Below are positions 1 to 13,500 of a stretch of DNA of 64,000 bases, piece by piece. The stretch is from the NCBI GenBank assembly GCA_910591455.2, contig OU342806.1, positions 17,800,841-17,864,840 of the forward strand. The letters run 5' to 3'. The notes beneath the pieces were generated by a model. It saw nothing but the letters and a program-made list of their open reading frames with translations. It made no database searches and was not told where the DNA came from. A program made the position numbers and the translations under genes. Numbering within the stretch: position 1 is the first letter of the stretch; each line of letters opens with the position of its first letter. The stretch is from Pholis gunnellus. Taxonomy: Eukaryota > Chordata > Actinopteri > Perciformes > Pholidae.

Positions 1-501
1 AGTACACTGGTCTGTTGCTGGTCCAATCCACTGAGTTAAGTTCAGAACAAAACTAGCCTGGATCACAAAAAGCATTCACAAGCCAGTCAGAGTTGGCTGC
101 TATTCCTATCTCACATGCATGTTCATTAGACTATATAGCCCCCCAAATGAGTATCTACCTCTACAGCTTGAGAAGTACTTTTGCAAAGGTGTAGCATATT
201 TTTCTCATGAGCCAATCAAAGCAGGAGGGGGGCTTGAATAGACTGGTGTTAAGAGACAGAGGGTGAATACAGGTATAGTCTGACATACAGTATGAAAAAA
301 TAATGTGTTTTTTAACATTAAAATATTTCAACATGTTTCAGAAGAAACCCAAAATACAAGCATGAACCTTAAGATGAGCATGATTCACGCTGCCCTGTTT
401 CAGTAAAGTCATTTCAGTTGGAAGTTTCTGTGTTAACAACAAAGGAGATGCACTTATGACTTCTGGTGACTAGTAGTTCCCTTGAATACCTATGTTGAAT
501 A

Positions 502-560
502 CACTTATTGTAAGTCGCTCTGCATAAAAGCCTCTGCTAAATGGCTGTAATGTAATGTTA
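502..560 (-). repeat. Dispersed teleost repeat fragment (copy 1 of the 'CATTTAGCAGACGCTTTTATCC' family)
   Basis: On the minus strand this reads as a run of CATTACA followed by CATTTAGCAGAGGCTTTTAT and GCGACTTACAA. The same core is present on the + strand at 47987-48190, so the family occurs twice in the window in opposite orientations. I recognise the motif from memory as a common fish dispersed repeat. I have not checked it against a repeat library, so no family name is given. Confidence 0.7.
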
Positions 561-1699
561 AAGATTTGTTCGTACACGTCGTTGAGATATTTCAGTTTGG
601 ACCAAACAGCCTCATCATCAGCATTGCTCAGAAGTTACAAGCTCCTCCCCCGTCCGCTACCTTACGTTTACGCTAATGTTAACTGACTTTAGCCTTCAGC
701 ATTAACGTCACGTGCTTTTCAGGTTGAAGCAGGTTCACAATGATCTGGACGCCAGCCAGTCATTCTCTCCCATGCCATTTTGTCAGCATGTATTGGCTAC
801 GGCTCAGAGATATTATCTTAATTGACAAATAGTTGGGATCAAGTTTGCAAAGTAAGCTATTCAAATGTCATCATGTGTGATTTATTGCTCCCAAGAATGA
901 TCGACATGGGACTCAAGAGTGCCAATGGTTTAAAATCTGCTGAGAAGGAAATGTCTGTCTTACAGACTTGAAGGGAGAATGAGTCGAACAGAAAAATACG
1001 ACAGTACAACACATTACAGGCCATGGCAGGCTAAGCTGTCTTTCATTATTATTCTCCCTGGTGTCTTCATGCTCTGCTGCTTCTCAAGCATGGATCTGGA
1101 AACGCATGAGCCCTCAAATGTAGAGCAAGGTGCAAAGATGGCGAACAGGGAATAGACTTGAAAAGTATTAAAGTATTAAAATGTTCTACTCTACAGTGTG
1201 TGGGCTTAGTTAGGGGCAGATGAAAGAGTGCAGGAAGTTCAGATGAGGAGAAAATGGAAGAAAACAAGATTGACGCCGAGTTTAAAAGAGACTGGGCTAA
1301 GCCGATGAAACTCAGTCATGTAATTAATGTAAGTGGGAGTCAATGACCTGGCTTGACTTGCCTCAGATACAGTCTTCAGCAAAGATCTTAGAGGTTCAGA
1401 ATATGATAGAGACTCAGTTTGGAGGGAATGTTATTGCTCGGTCAAAGCACAACAGGGTTATATTTTGTCAAGACCAGTTTCCTACACTAACAACATTTTG
1501 ACAACGTCGGCTCAGCGGCCCACAGTGAAGTCCTGTGGTGCCAAAAAGGAAAGATAACACTTGACTCCTCCACAGACAGTATCCACATTGTTGCATGAAT
1601 TAATGAACTGAATATTTGTCTCACATCAGTTCAAACCAGTTTCCAGTTGTGACATCTTTGGTTTTTGTTGACGTGGAGCTCAATAACCTTTTCCTTGAC

Positions 1700-1945
1700 T
1701 CATGCTGGATTACCCACTCATCCAAGCATTATCCGAGCTGCTTATCCTATTCAGCGTGGTATAGGGGGGTAGCCGATCTCACCTGGCACTGTTCGAAGGC
1801 AGGGTACACCCTGGACAGGTGGCCCGACTATCGCAGGGCACATGGCGACGGACAGCCATCGACGCTCACCTTCACATGCACCTACAGGCCGACGGGTAAT
1901 TTAGAATCCTTAAGTCCTCAATTAAGCTAACCTGCATGTCTCGGG
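1700..1945 (+). repeat. Dispersed teleost repeat ('TACACCCTGGACAGGT' family)
   Basis: The segment contains the string GGGTACACCCTGGACAGGTG, then a CGCAGGGCACATGG-like core, then GGTAATTTAGAATC and AACCTGCATGTCTC. I recognise this order from memory as a widespread fish repeat. A 104-residue open frame over it (1616-1930) has no coding features and is explained by the repeat. Divergence from the remembered consensus suggests an old copy. Confidence 0.65.
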
Positions 1946-2063
1946 CAAGATGCCAGTTGGGACGTTATCTGACAGCCAGACAGACAGAAACCTGGCAAAG
2001 TAACCTCCTCTGTGGTAGTTCCTGCCGCTGTGGGTATCTCCAGGACCACATTTTACCATGATG

Positions 2064-2089
2064 ACACACACACACACACACACACACAC
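2064..2089. repeat. (CA)n microsatellite
   Basis: A pure CA dinucleotide run of about 13 units. No gene feature is associated with it. Confidence 0.9.
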
Positions 2090-4169
2090 CAACTCACAAG
2101 GTGAGAACATTACCAATGTGGCTGTCTCGTAAAAACATCCTCATCCAAAATCTGGCTACATCAATACATTTCCACAACAGGAAGATGGCATGAGCACAGG
2201 TGCAGTCTGAGGGAGAAGCTGTTATTTGACATGTTACTCACCGTTTTATCTCACCGAGAACTGAAATAAAACGTCTTTCTCCCTGAAGGCTAAAGTGGCT
2301 GGTATGTGCCAATCGCTTTAAACACATTAATCCCAGAGGCACGGAGCCTGCCAAGGCAATAAATCATTGGCTGGATTAACACACTCACACTCCATAGGTG
2401 TGTATGGAGGGGAGCATGTGTGGGATTATGTGTGGGGCTCTAATTCTCTTCGAATGAGCTGGCTCGTGAAGGTGTGACCTAAAGATGTGGATGAACCGGT
2501 TGTTCTAAAATTAGATATTCCAGCCAAATAATAAATGGTGTATTTGACCTGGAAGTTGTCCTCAAACAGCCGACAAACTGGTCTTTAGTTAACTCCATGA
2601 CACACAGAGGGGTCATGTGAACGTTCCTGACTTAACGAGTTGACGAGGACCAGCCGAGCGCACCATGGACCTTTTTCTCACATGTCACAGTGGGAAATGC
2701 ACAGGTGAATAATAATAAAATGAATGATGTTCTATTTTTAGCTTCCTCTGTTTCAGAGTCCTGGTATTTTGCATGCTGGCCCATTGACACATGATTAGGG
2801 CTCAGTGGGACACCTACATCCTACAGAGCCACTGCTGGTGTTCTCAATAACACCTCTGCGTTTCCTACTATGACAAGTCAAAATGTTTGCTGTAGAAATA
2901 AAGATGTATTGACCAGTATGCTGCAAAAGAAGGATATTTTAGTTCTGTCTTGACTACCACAATGTTTTTTTAAATTCTTGGTTTATCTATTGGGTTCAGT
3001 TTACACTGCACTACCTGCTCTCAGCAGGCCAATCAAGTTCTTCAAAACCAAACTGGTTTGGTTCAGCAGTGTTTTTACTGTCTTGAGCGTTAGTTCGATC
3101 AAAAGATCAAACTGCGATCAGAGTTTCTAACAAGAATATTGTGATAAAGAAGTCACGACTGTGGTACAGTACACCGAGTTTCCTAATGTTCAGCGTTTAG
3201 TATTATTAATTAACATGCCTTAACCTTGTGCCTGAAGCATTAGCAGTGCTCACTGTTGCCTTCACTCTCTTTTGCCACATCCAATTTAAAAGTAATTAGG
3301 GCGCATTTAAACCCTTTTGTGGATTTCTTTTCACCTACAATTTGGTTTAATTTCCGCTGCATTTCTGGGGTGTGAGTCAGATTTCAGGACTGCCTGTGAC
3401 CTTTCCCTGCCAGCCTTTGGACCCAGCACCGCTGATGGGGAGGATGTAGGAAGATTGGGGAGCGGCTGACAGCTCATCGGTCACGTCCATCAACACTGCC
3501 AGAGGAAGGCACTGAATCCTCACCAGACGCTGGTTTCTCTGCAGGGATACACAGCGTGTCTACAGCTTTGTGTGTGTTTGTGTGAGTCAGGTTTTGTTAT
3601 GAAACACATTTTTTACAACAAAATTATTCTATTTCATCCCCTGTACTTTTAATATTTAATTTGATTTAATTGTAGTACAGAAAGTATTTTCCATGGAAAG
3701 TACCTACACCATTTTTTTTATTTTAATTGGTTGATCATATGTTTTAATTAGCGTAAAATGAATCAGAATAGACAACAGATTTGAGAGCTTCTCATGATTT
3801 TAGGGTCAATACAACATGCTGTATTTTTTTAAACTATAATGTGAGCAAATCATAAAGGTTTTATCATTTAATTTCAATCAAAATAACTTGCATTCGTACA
3901 CATTGTTCTGGCAGAAGAGTTTTTCATGCAAAGAATACTGAAGATACTTGAGATTCAAAACATGGATCCCCATTTGATTTCATACAATGGAAAACTTTTT
4001 CTATATTTGTGATTTATAATGTTAAGCCTTGGCTTATGAGGACTGTGTGTAGGAATAATGAAACCAGTGTGTACTCTGTAATTTTCAATTAATGAGAATA
4101 AATATCATACATTTTTGATGGGGATTTCTCTGGAATACCTCTCTTCTACGCCTTCTCCCTAAAACCAGG

Positions 4170-4500
4170 ACCTGCAGGTGGCGCTGTTTAGGCCCTGGTC
4201 CTTGCAGCAGAGGACACGCACTCATATTCACACACAAAGAGAGAACGAGAGAGAGAGAGAGAAAGAGAGAGAGAGCGTCGACACTTTCTACCGCACACCT
4301 TCTCATTTCATTGTCCCAAAGACTGGAAAGAGAGATGTACCGCACAGTTCTTCTCCTGTCTGAAACCTCAGTCAAGTACCGGGTTTTGCTCTATTGCTCC
4401 CTTTAAACGGGCTGATTCCCACAATCATGAACCGGTGGTCTACGCGTGGTGGATCTGCACCGCTTTGACTAAGCGACACCTGCTCGCAGACACACACACA

Positions 4501-4539
<39 letters not shown>

Positions 4540-4954
4540 TGTCTCTCTCTCTCCTTTCCTCTCTCTTTTGTCTCTGACACCTCTGCATCTCACAGCCAGC
4601 AGCGCTGAGGAAGAGGAGGAGGAGGAGGAGGAGCGGGGTGTACCTGACACCTACAACCGCGCGTCGCAGCTCTTCTCCCGCAGAAACACACAGGACTTGC
4701 CCGCCACCGGTGCCTTTTTATTTCTCTCTCTGTCTCGCCGGGTTGGTCCGTGCGTTAGTTGACCGGAGCTCTGTGCAGTTTGGACGGAGGAAACTGCTTC
4801 TCCTGACAGACTTAAAACTCTTAACAATATCTAAAAAGCAACACAGAAGACAGGGGAACTCCTGCTAGATTCACTGGGACCACAAATCTTCCGGATTTTC
4901 AGACTGACTGTGAGCAAAAAAAGAAAAAGGAAAAAAGGGACTACACTTCAGAAG
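4170..4954 (+). promoter_or_regulatory. gpc1: gpc1 promoter/5'UTR region with GA and CT tracts
   Basis: This is the region before the gpc1 start codon. It holds a GA-rich run (about 4228-4275), a long CT-rich run (about 4499-4565) and a GAGGAG run (about 4608-4633), then a more GC-rich, CpG-bearing segment up to the start codon. No convincing TATA box is visible; the T-rich CTTTTTATTT near 4713 is the nearest. I see no upstream ATG in the last 90 nt. The transcription start cannot be placed from sequence alone. GA/CT-rich 5' regions are common in TATA-less vertebrate promoters, so assigning this as promoter plus 5'UTR is an inference from position. Confidence 0.5.
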
Positions 4955-5105
4955 ATGCGTCTCCCGGTGCTTCTCTGTGTCTTGCTGTGTTTGTCTGCGG
5001 CACCGGGCCCGGTGGCCGGGGCGGACAGGAGCTGCACCGACCTGCGGCAGTTCTACACCGGGAAAGGGTTCACTCTCGTGGAGGTCCCCCAGACAGAGAT
5101 CTCCG
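4955..5105 (+). CDS. gpc1: gpc1 coding exon 1 (signal peptide and N-terminus)
   Basis: Encodes residues 1-50 plus the first base of Gly51. The signal peptide (MRLPVLLCVLLC and onward) is followed by DRSCTDLRQFYTGKGFTLVE, nearly identical to mature GPC1. The donor is G|GTGAGT. The start is the ATG at 4955, with A at -3. The frame stays open upstream to a GTG at 4910, but that lysine-rich extension would bury the signal peptide, so I reject it. Confidence 0.95.
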
Positions 5106-8100
5106 GTGAGTTTTTGTGGAGATCTTTCACATCACTTATTAAATCAGTCTTTATAATTATGATGAAAACATGACATAGCTGGCTCGCTCAAATATAACCG
5201 GATGTTAAGATATAATGTCCTCAACGATGACTTTTCTCGGACATCGTGGGGTTTTGTGTCTCCTATGGCAACAGTGCAAATGCTTGGTGAGTGCATTGTG
5301 AATACCGAAAGCTTGCTTAGCCAAGTTTTATCGTTGCAAAAGGCAGGTGTGATGAAATTAGGCTACATCTCAGTTTATGCCTCTTATTGTGCAATTGTCT
5401 TTATACACCCTCTCGTTTCTTTCCATTTCCCTCACTGAGCAATGCACCCATCCTAAGTGAGGTGTCTCCCAGTCGATGCTCTCCTGCACATCCCAGTGCT
5501 TTCTGGGGGCATTTTCATTGTCTGCTGAAGTCTGGGCTGCAGATGGGTGGGTGTGAGTAATGTGCCTTGTGGAGCTGTTGTGGTCTTTTCAGGGCATTTA
5601 TGGTTGTTTGCGTTGCAGGTGTGAACAGCTTTTCATATAAACAAGAGAGGAGAATATGGATTTGCTTTCTGCCGGTGTCTGCTGTAACTCCATGTTAAAC
5701 CACAATAATGTGTTCTGGGGCATTTTTTCATTGTCTGCTCTGCTCCGGACTGCAGGCGTGGGGTGTGTATGTGTCTATGTGTGCGTATGTGGGACTCAAT
5801 AGATGCTGAAATGGCCTGTTTTTTTTGCTATTTGCGTAAACTAATAATTTAGACTTGCCTGGGGAAATATCCAATACAAAGCACAGCTGAGCAGGCTCGC
5901 AGCATAACCTGCTGTCACAAAGTTGGGATTGTTTTTCTATTCTTTTGTTTCATCGTGGCACCCTTCTCAGTCAGACAGCCATCCAGCTGTTCAAGCGATC
6001 ATGTGTTTAATCAATCAGTCAATTACCCAGCCAGTCAATTAATCAATCAGCTCAACCCTCAGTCTACCAGACGTCCGTCTCTCTGGTCGCCACTCTTCAC
6101 ACATACTGATTAAATTGTCCCGGCCTTGAGGAAAGTGCAGATGGGATTTGTGGAAATGGAGTTGTTGCCCCCTTTAAGGCAATGGTCAGACTCTCTGTCT
6201 CTTCCTTTGTTTCACCTAAAGATGTACAGGAGGAGGAGGAGGAGGAGGAGATGAGAGAGAGGTGAGACTGAGGTGTGTGTATGTACACAGCGTGTATGAT
6301 CTGAAGGTCGTTTCCTGTTGTGTCAATGAAAATAGTCATGTGTGCCGGTGAGTTATTGATATTGGATGTGTGTGTGTGTGTGTGTGTGTGTTTGAAATAG
6401 AGACCAACAAACAAGACAAGATTGAGCCAAAGAAAAGTGGAGACAGAAACAGACAGAGAAGGAGACAGACAGGGAGATGGGTTGACAGAGACCGAGCAAG
6501 TGAGTCGCTCAAGGTCTCAGTCAAACCCGACACGACTCTCTCCCTCCCTTTCCATTAAAAACTCATCTTTTATTGACAGATGAAGAACACAATGCTTCAG
6601 TCACTTGGACCTTGATCTGCTCTAGTTATTTGAGCAAGAGTTCCTCCTTCCCAGAACCCATTAAAAAACTGACAACCAGATAGGAACCGGGCCTCTTCAA
6701 TCTTTCTCATCCCAGAGACCCAAGGTTGGTAAATTTAGCTTTGTTTTTTCCCCGCTCAGGGAGAAACCGACTCCCCTGCACTCCGGTATCAGTGTCACTC
6801 TGGAGGGTGTTAGCGTCGAGCAGGGTTCCTCACACAAACTAGCATTTGGTGCAACCGGCTCATGTTTGCACCTGAAATGCTGATTCATTCATTTGGATGC
6901 CTTTTCTGCACCTTTATGGCCATTTGGGGGAATATAAATTGTTTGGATGATGCAACTTCATTCAGGTTTGATGCCACCGCTGCCTGTCAGAACTTGTTAA
7001 AGGTCTTAAAACTGACGGGGAGAGGAATGCTGGATGAACCTAAGAAGATTTTAAGGATAACTGATCTGTAATGTCTTTTTTTTTTTTATCTAAGACTGTG
7101 TAGTTCAAATAATCAGTAAGTTAGTTACAAAATCATCACAAGTCTAATTTTATTTACTTTAATGACTGTGATTTTGTAAATCATAAATGGTCTGCCCGGC
7201 CCGCACTATTGACACAGGGGGAGCTTAATAAAGTTATATATATTATTAACAGATATATTAATAGAATAAACACTTAAACATGTTTTACTGAAGGGAAATT
7301 ATGTGTAAAATCAGTGAAAAATCAACATTAGAAGCAAAAATAGTTACATTAAAGCAAAACATTCAGGCTGGCTTGATTTCTAGATGTATCTTTGATCCCT
7401 CAGCACTGGAAACAGACATATAGATGTTTCAGCCCGTATTGTTCACGCAGGCTCGTCTTCGGAGGATCAATCTGTTATTAATGATTTGGGACAAGATCCA
7501 GCTGTTTCCAGTCAAGAGTAGTTCATGATTAGCATTACCTGCAGAGCACAATAGTGGTCGGGAAGCTTGTTTTTACTGACACCACTGGGAGACAAATCCC
7601 TTAATATACAGGATAATACTCCTGGTTAGGGATGGCTATTGATTTGGAATCTGTTGATACCAATACCTGCATCTCATTACCAAAACAGTAGTTTTTCCAC
7701 AAACCCTTTCATAAAGAAAAACTTTCATTCAAACAGCCTCACGGATAAGTGATTCAATGTCAAACAAAAGTGCTTTGAAGATTAGTAATACATGACAAGA
7801 ATGTGGGCAGAAAGTTGTTATTGCGAGGGCATTTTTCATAAATTTATATTTTTGCAGGTGAATTCTGGCAACTGTCACCTTCTACTACTACTACTACTCG
7901 GACTACTTTTACTACTACCAACTAGTAAAACATCAGTGACATGCAATTCTGCTCAATCTGTATCACTTGTTATTTATTTAAAACCAACATCGTAGTGTAG
8001 GATCTCAGTATACTTGTATGCCAGATATGCAGAAGACAGTCTGGATATGAAATGCACGTTACTGCCAGGTGTAAACAGGTTGTGAGATCTTTATCTGTAA

Positions 8101-9469
8101 GTGGATATGATAAATAGCATGACACCAAAGTAAACAGTGTGCAATTTGACAAGCAGATGCTCTTAATTCCTGCGCAGAGTTTAGGAAAAAGCCTCTATTC
8201 TTCTCGCACCCTTTTGTCCCGTAGGTTTAACGCCATGTGAATGGAAGTCGTCTTTCCTGCTGTCTACCCATCTGCCTCTGTGCCTGCGAGCGTTTTTAGC
8301 TCACTCACATTGTACCTGGTCAATAGTTAAAGACTAGCTCCTCCTATAGTGTCTGTGTGTGTGTGTGAATGTATGTTAGTGTGTTTAAAAGTCAGTGTAA
8401 GCCAACACCTTCTCCAGGGAAGACACTTAGTTTCATTCACACATGCATTGTCCATGCAGAGAAGCACACACCCATGTGATCGTATGACACAGGACAGAGA
8501 GAGACTCTGTGTCCTACACGCTTCATATTGGGCATTGGGAGGTGTTGAGTTTGGACGCCCGTGTGGGTTATGTAGCCTGCATATAGAGCATTTGTCACGT
8601 TTGTTTTGAAAGAACATAGGAAGGATGTGTGTTTTACATGGTACACTGTGTTTTAGGTCAGATTACCTGTAGATTATGACACATTACTGGTTCAGTTACC
8701 AGTCAATAACTCTGTAACAGCGCCAAGTCAGCTAGGGAGCCGCCATTCATTTACATTCACACAATGTCAATCCCCCTTCTTTAGATGCACTGTACCCGAG
8801 GCTGAGGAATAATTCAATATATCAGTCAAGTTTCCTTCTGAATTAAGCGCATATTTTCACAGAAAAACAATACAAAGATGTCAGTTTGGGCTCTAAATAA
8901 CCCATTGATTACTTTAAACAATAATAGATAGGTTAATTGATGATGAAAAGGATCCATAGTTGCAGACTTACAATTATATAAAGAATGTTTAGAGAGAAAT
9001 TGTGTGCAGCATTTTAGAACGCCACTGCTTAAGGTGCATTTTGCAAATGGTCAGTTTCGCACGTTGTTGGGAACCTTAAGGTGAAACTGCTGGTCAGAGG
9101 AAAGCAAACGGCTCTGATGAAAAACCTGTGAGGTTCCCTGCCTAAGAGCGCCTGAAGAGCATTTCCTCTCTGCGTGTTTTTATGTTTTACTTTACCTGTG
9201 ACAATACTGCAATACTACAAAGCCCATCACAAATGTGCGTGTGTGAATTTAAGCCAGTTTAACCTGCTCTAGCATCCGGCATCCGGCTCATATCTGTCCA
9301 CTGTGTCTGTCTGTCCCTTGTGTGTGTGTGTGTGTGTGTGTGTGTGAGCGTTTACGTATGTGTGTGTGTGAGGGAGAGGAAATTGATACTGTCCGTCATC
9401 TGTCACACATCACATGCTCACTCAGGCGCTCACAGCACACGCCACCAAGTGGAACGCCGGATATCCAGT

Positions 9470-9534
<65 letters not shown>

Positions 9535-9762
9535 CACACAGACAATCTCTTTATCACTTTTGCACTCATCCATTCCCCTGTCCCTTGTTGTCTGTCTTAT
9601 TCCTGCTTCCATCTCTGCATTGTTTTCCAAGACAGGCTCAGATCTATGAGAGGAGGGTTGCCTTGTGTTTGTGAGAGAGCGGAGGAGGACGGGAGGTGTG
9701 GTTGGCTCGATGTGTTAAAAGCAGAGCTGTGAATCTTTCATGATGTCTGATCCAGCGACATG

Positions 9763-9793
<31 letters not shown>

Positions 9794-10523
9794 GAGACGG
9801 ACAGAGATAGAGGTGAGGAGGAAGAGGAGGAGGAGGAGGAGGGGAGTGAGCAGAGGAGATCAAAAGGAAGAAGGGTGGAGGCTCTGTCCTGTCATCTCTC
9901 CTTCATTGACATGAGATGGATGTCGCTACAAGTGGTTTGATAGTTCGATACTGATCGTGGCTCGGGTGCTCCCATAGCTATTATCCAGAATGACTGTGGG
10001 GAGAGGCCCAATAGATTCAGTTCCTCCATTGCCAACATATAATCAAGTCAAAGTCTTGAATGCAAGAGTAAGAGTCATACAGCCCTCCTGCGTCTCCACT
10101 ATGATCACATATTAAAGGAGTGGTAGGTAGAGGGGGGAAAAAAAGGAACGGAGGAGCAAAAGCACAAACCGTTCAATGCCTTTGCATCAATCTTTGCACC
10201 TAAAATCAATGTGGTACAAACCGGCATCGTCTCTCGGTAACCTCTGCTTCTCTCTCCCTCCGCTCTGGTTCACACCTTGTTCTCCTCTCCTCCCTTTGAA
10301 TGTTGACTTCCTCCTTCTTATCAGCTGCTATTTTTACTTCCTCCTCCTCCTCCTCCTCCCCCCAGTCCTCCTCTTCTCATCTTTCTGCCCCTCTCTGGGA
10401 GTCGAGCGTCCATCTGTTTCCCAAATGAAAAGAAGCGCAGTTTGTCTGATGTGGTGGACTCGGTGGTTGCTTGGTTGCTTTATGAGTCAACGCTTTTCAT
10501 ATGCTCCACGGGGCCCTATACAC

Positions 10524-10561
<38 letters not shown>

Positions 10562-13500
10562 ATGAAGATTTATTGGTGTAACCTGCATCTACACAGTGAA
10601 ATGAACTGGTTATACTGGTGGTTTCTGAGCTGATATTTAGGTTACATTAATGCAGTCAAATAGCAATTACGGTAGTTGATAAATTGATTAATTTAACAAA
10701 AAAAATCTGGTTAATTGAATAATTGAGGAAAACAGTTATGAACACAATAGTTCATAATGAAAATAAAAGTTACTTGCAGCCCTACATTCATCTATTACTG
10801 ATTAATTCATGTTCAGCAAAGAGTTACATTTTTTCATTGTGCGTTTTAATTGCCACATTCATTATCTACATCTGATAAAAGAGATTAATGAGATGAGTTT
10901 CATTACGTAATATAGTGCAACACTATATATAGTTGTGTAGTAACTTCACTTGCACTTGAAGCACTTTTAATAACTTCTCATGACAGTGAATCGACAGGAC
11001 GGGAACGGATGAGATGTGTCGGCTTAGTGCATTCACTCGGCAGCTCGCAGCTCTGCTTATTAACTGTCATGCAATGGTGGTTTGTAATTTCAGGGAAGGA
11101 CACGAGTGCAGTCCCCTCAGTGGGTTATCTACATGCGGTATTAGAGAATGTAGCGAGGCTTTACAAAGTCTCTGACGGCCAGATTCCTATTAATTGGTTA
11201 TTACAAGGATTGATATCCATTGTTGCAATTCAAGTCTTGGCAGCAAAATAAATGTCGATAAGATGAAACACAATCAGTCCAGTTTTCCATGACATTGATT
11301 CATCATTGTGTAATCAACTGATTCTTTTCAATTGTTTTCTATAAATACACACTAAGTTGCCAGTTTATTAGGTACACCAAGCTAAAACTAACGCAGTGTA
11401 ATACAACTCTGGTGACATAAATCTTACTGTCGTGAAGGAGGATTTATCGCAGGACACACACAGAGATGTTTCTGGTATTTGGCCTGCCCTGATTGATATA
11501 AATGGGGTGAAAAAATAAATAAAAGGACCACCTGCTAGAAACACCACTGTTTCAATGAAAACCGAAAAATCAAGACCGTATGGATTTATTGCAGGACTGC
11601 TGTGTGATGAGTCAAACATCAATGCATTGAAGTTTTTCATGGACATGCTGCTGCAACACAAAGTAAGACAGTTGAAAGTGAGCCAACTGAAAATGGCTGA
11701 AAATCAGTGAAGCAACATTTTATTTGTCAAGTAACAACATGAAAATGACCATAAAACATAATGTATTCACATGATAATTTATATTCAATCAGCAGCCAAG
11801 AATATGAAACGGTCAAATTAGACTCAGCATGTTGAATGGGTACGTTGGTTCGCTGTACTGTACAGCCACCAGGGGAGACATTACATTATTCCCGCTAATT
11901 ACATAGCTTGTAAGTATTTTCCTCAAACCCCAGCAGGGCTTTTATCCATTTTTATAGCTTGATACGGTCTCGTAAGAAGGAAATGTAAAGCAACTCAGTG
12001 CTTTCGTGGAATAGAGGATGTTTTTTGCTCGTGACATAACAAAGAAGTCACAACCACACATGCACCATGCACACCCAGAGCACTGATAGGATCACTGACC
12101 GGTGCAGAGTATTATCAGAGGCAGGTCTCGTTGAGTGTGATTGGGCGTCTGTGGCAGGTGTCTCTGTCACAGCTCTAACAAGCTAACTTGGCACCAGTTT
12201 CCAACAGCAACAGAGGGCAGTGATCATGATATACGTTAGAAGTTAGTGGAGGGAAAAGATGATTGATTTGAATGCTGATGAAAGCCAGATCAATAAAGGA
12301 TCATGCCGAAGCTTTTTCCCGAATCCAAGTGTAAGCTCTTTTGCTGCTTGTCACCGCCCCCTGTGCTATCAGTAGATGTGTAAATTAATAGAGAACGTGA
12401 TACTAAATGCAGCATCTAAAGAAAGGATCCATCGCAGTGTGTCTTTCTCATGTGTGTCTCAGATAGAGGCCTATAATTAGACATGTTTCTGTTAAAATCC
12501 AAACTCCATGCTGTGTTTGTGTTTCTATGAGCTTTACTGTGCTCCGTACAGCAAGTTCTCCTCTTACTTTTTTAAACCTCCTGAGTGTTTGCTCAGAGGC
12601 TATTTCATGTTATTCTTTATTGTTATTTTTATGGCATTCCTGCTTTATTAGATAGTTTGCCATCGGGAGTGACGGATCATTTTATTTGATAGAGGTGGCG
12701 AACTGCATAAAAAACGGCTCCTTGGCTCATAACATTTTGAAGACGCGATGTGCGTTATAATCCTGACGATGCACTAGGGTGTCCCTATGAGTTTTTTTAA
12801 AAATGTATCACATTTTGTGCAGTAGATCCAGCACAGTTCTTACAGAGCCTTGCCCAAAGGCACCATGGGAGACATAATAATGAATTTCTGTGAATAGACT
12901 TCCAAGCGGAAGAAGAAGTGCTCCTTATGAAATTTAAAGAGCTGCTTTGCATTTTCCTAACTTTTCTTTTGAATCTTGTCAGACATTGTCAGTGCTGTTA
13001 GGCAGCAGTAAAGCCAACACTGATTGTCTGCTGCACATTTTGTCCCTGGCTTTGACAAACCCCCATGTTTTCTGATAAAGTAGTACAACTACTAAAGCAC
13101 ATTGGTGATGTTTTAGGACTCCAGAGCTCCATCCTAACCTCTAATGAAACAGGATGTTTGTGGTTTATTAACATACCAATGGCATAATTCATAAAGCACT
13201 AAACTGGTTTGCTTATTGTATTACAGCACATTTAAAGATCCAGTCCCTACAAATCATATCCATGATTGGACAACTTTACCAATGCAGGAAGTAGCGTGCC
13301 CAATATATAGCGAGGTGGAGGTGGGGGTGGGGCGGAGGATTAGCATGTAGGAAATCAGACTTGCATTAAGAAGAAACTAGTTTTAGCCTGTTACAGACCT
13401 TAACCATAGTTTATTTCCCATAACTGTTATCGTTCCCTTAACCTTCGCCATAGCTGCAATGCACAGACATTGTAGAAAGCAAGCATTTTACAAATGTTGG

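Larger units (their letters stand above)
1..4170. other. Upstream intergenic region of gpc1
   Basis: I see no supportable exon here on either strand. The open frames are short, lack plausible splice signals, and overlap repeats such as those at 502-560 and 1700-1945 and the CA tract at 2064-2089. The sequence is AT-leaning and typical of fish intergenic DNA. Distal gpc1 control elements could lie here, but none can be recognised without a cross-species comparison. Confidence 0.6.

Noticed and set aside
1616..1930. 104-residue open frame
   Set aside because: It lies mostly over a dispersed fish repeat and shows no domain or coding feature.
4910..4954. Upstream in-frame extension of the gpc1 first exon beginning at a GTG
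   Set aside because: It starts with GTG and adds a lysine-rich stretch before the signal peptide. The ATG at 4955 gives a proper signal peptide and matches GPC1.
9322..9732. 136-residue open frame with a long Thr-His run
   Set aside because: The run is the translation of a CA microsatellite. No flanking coding signal.
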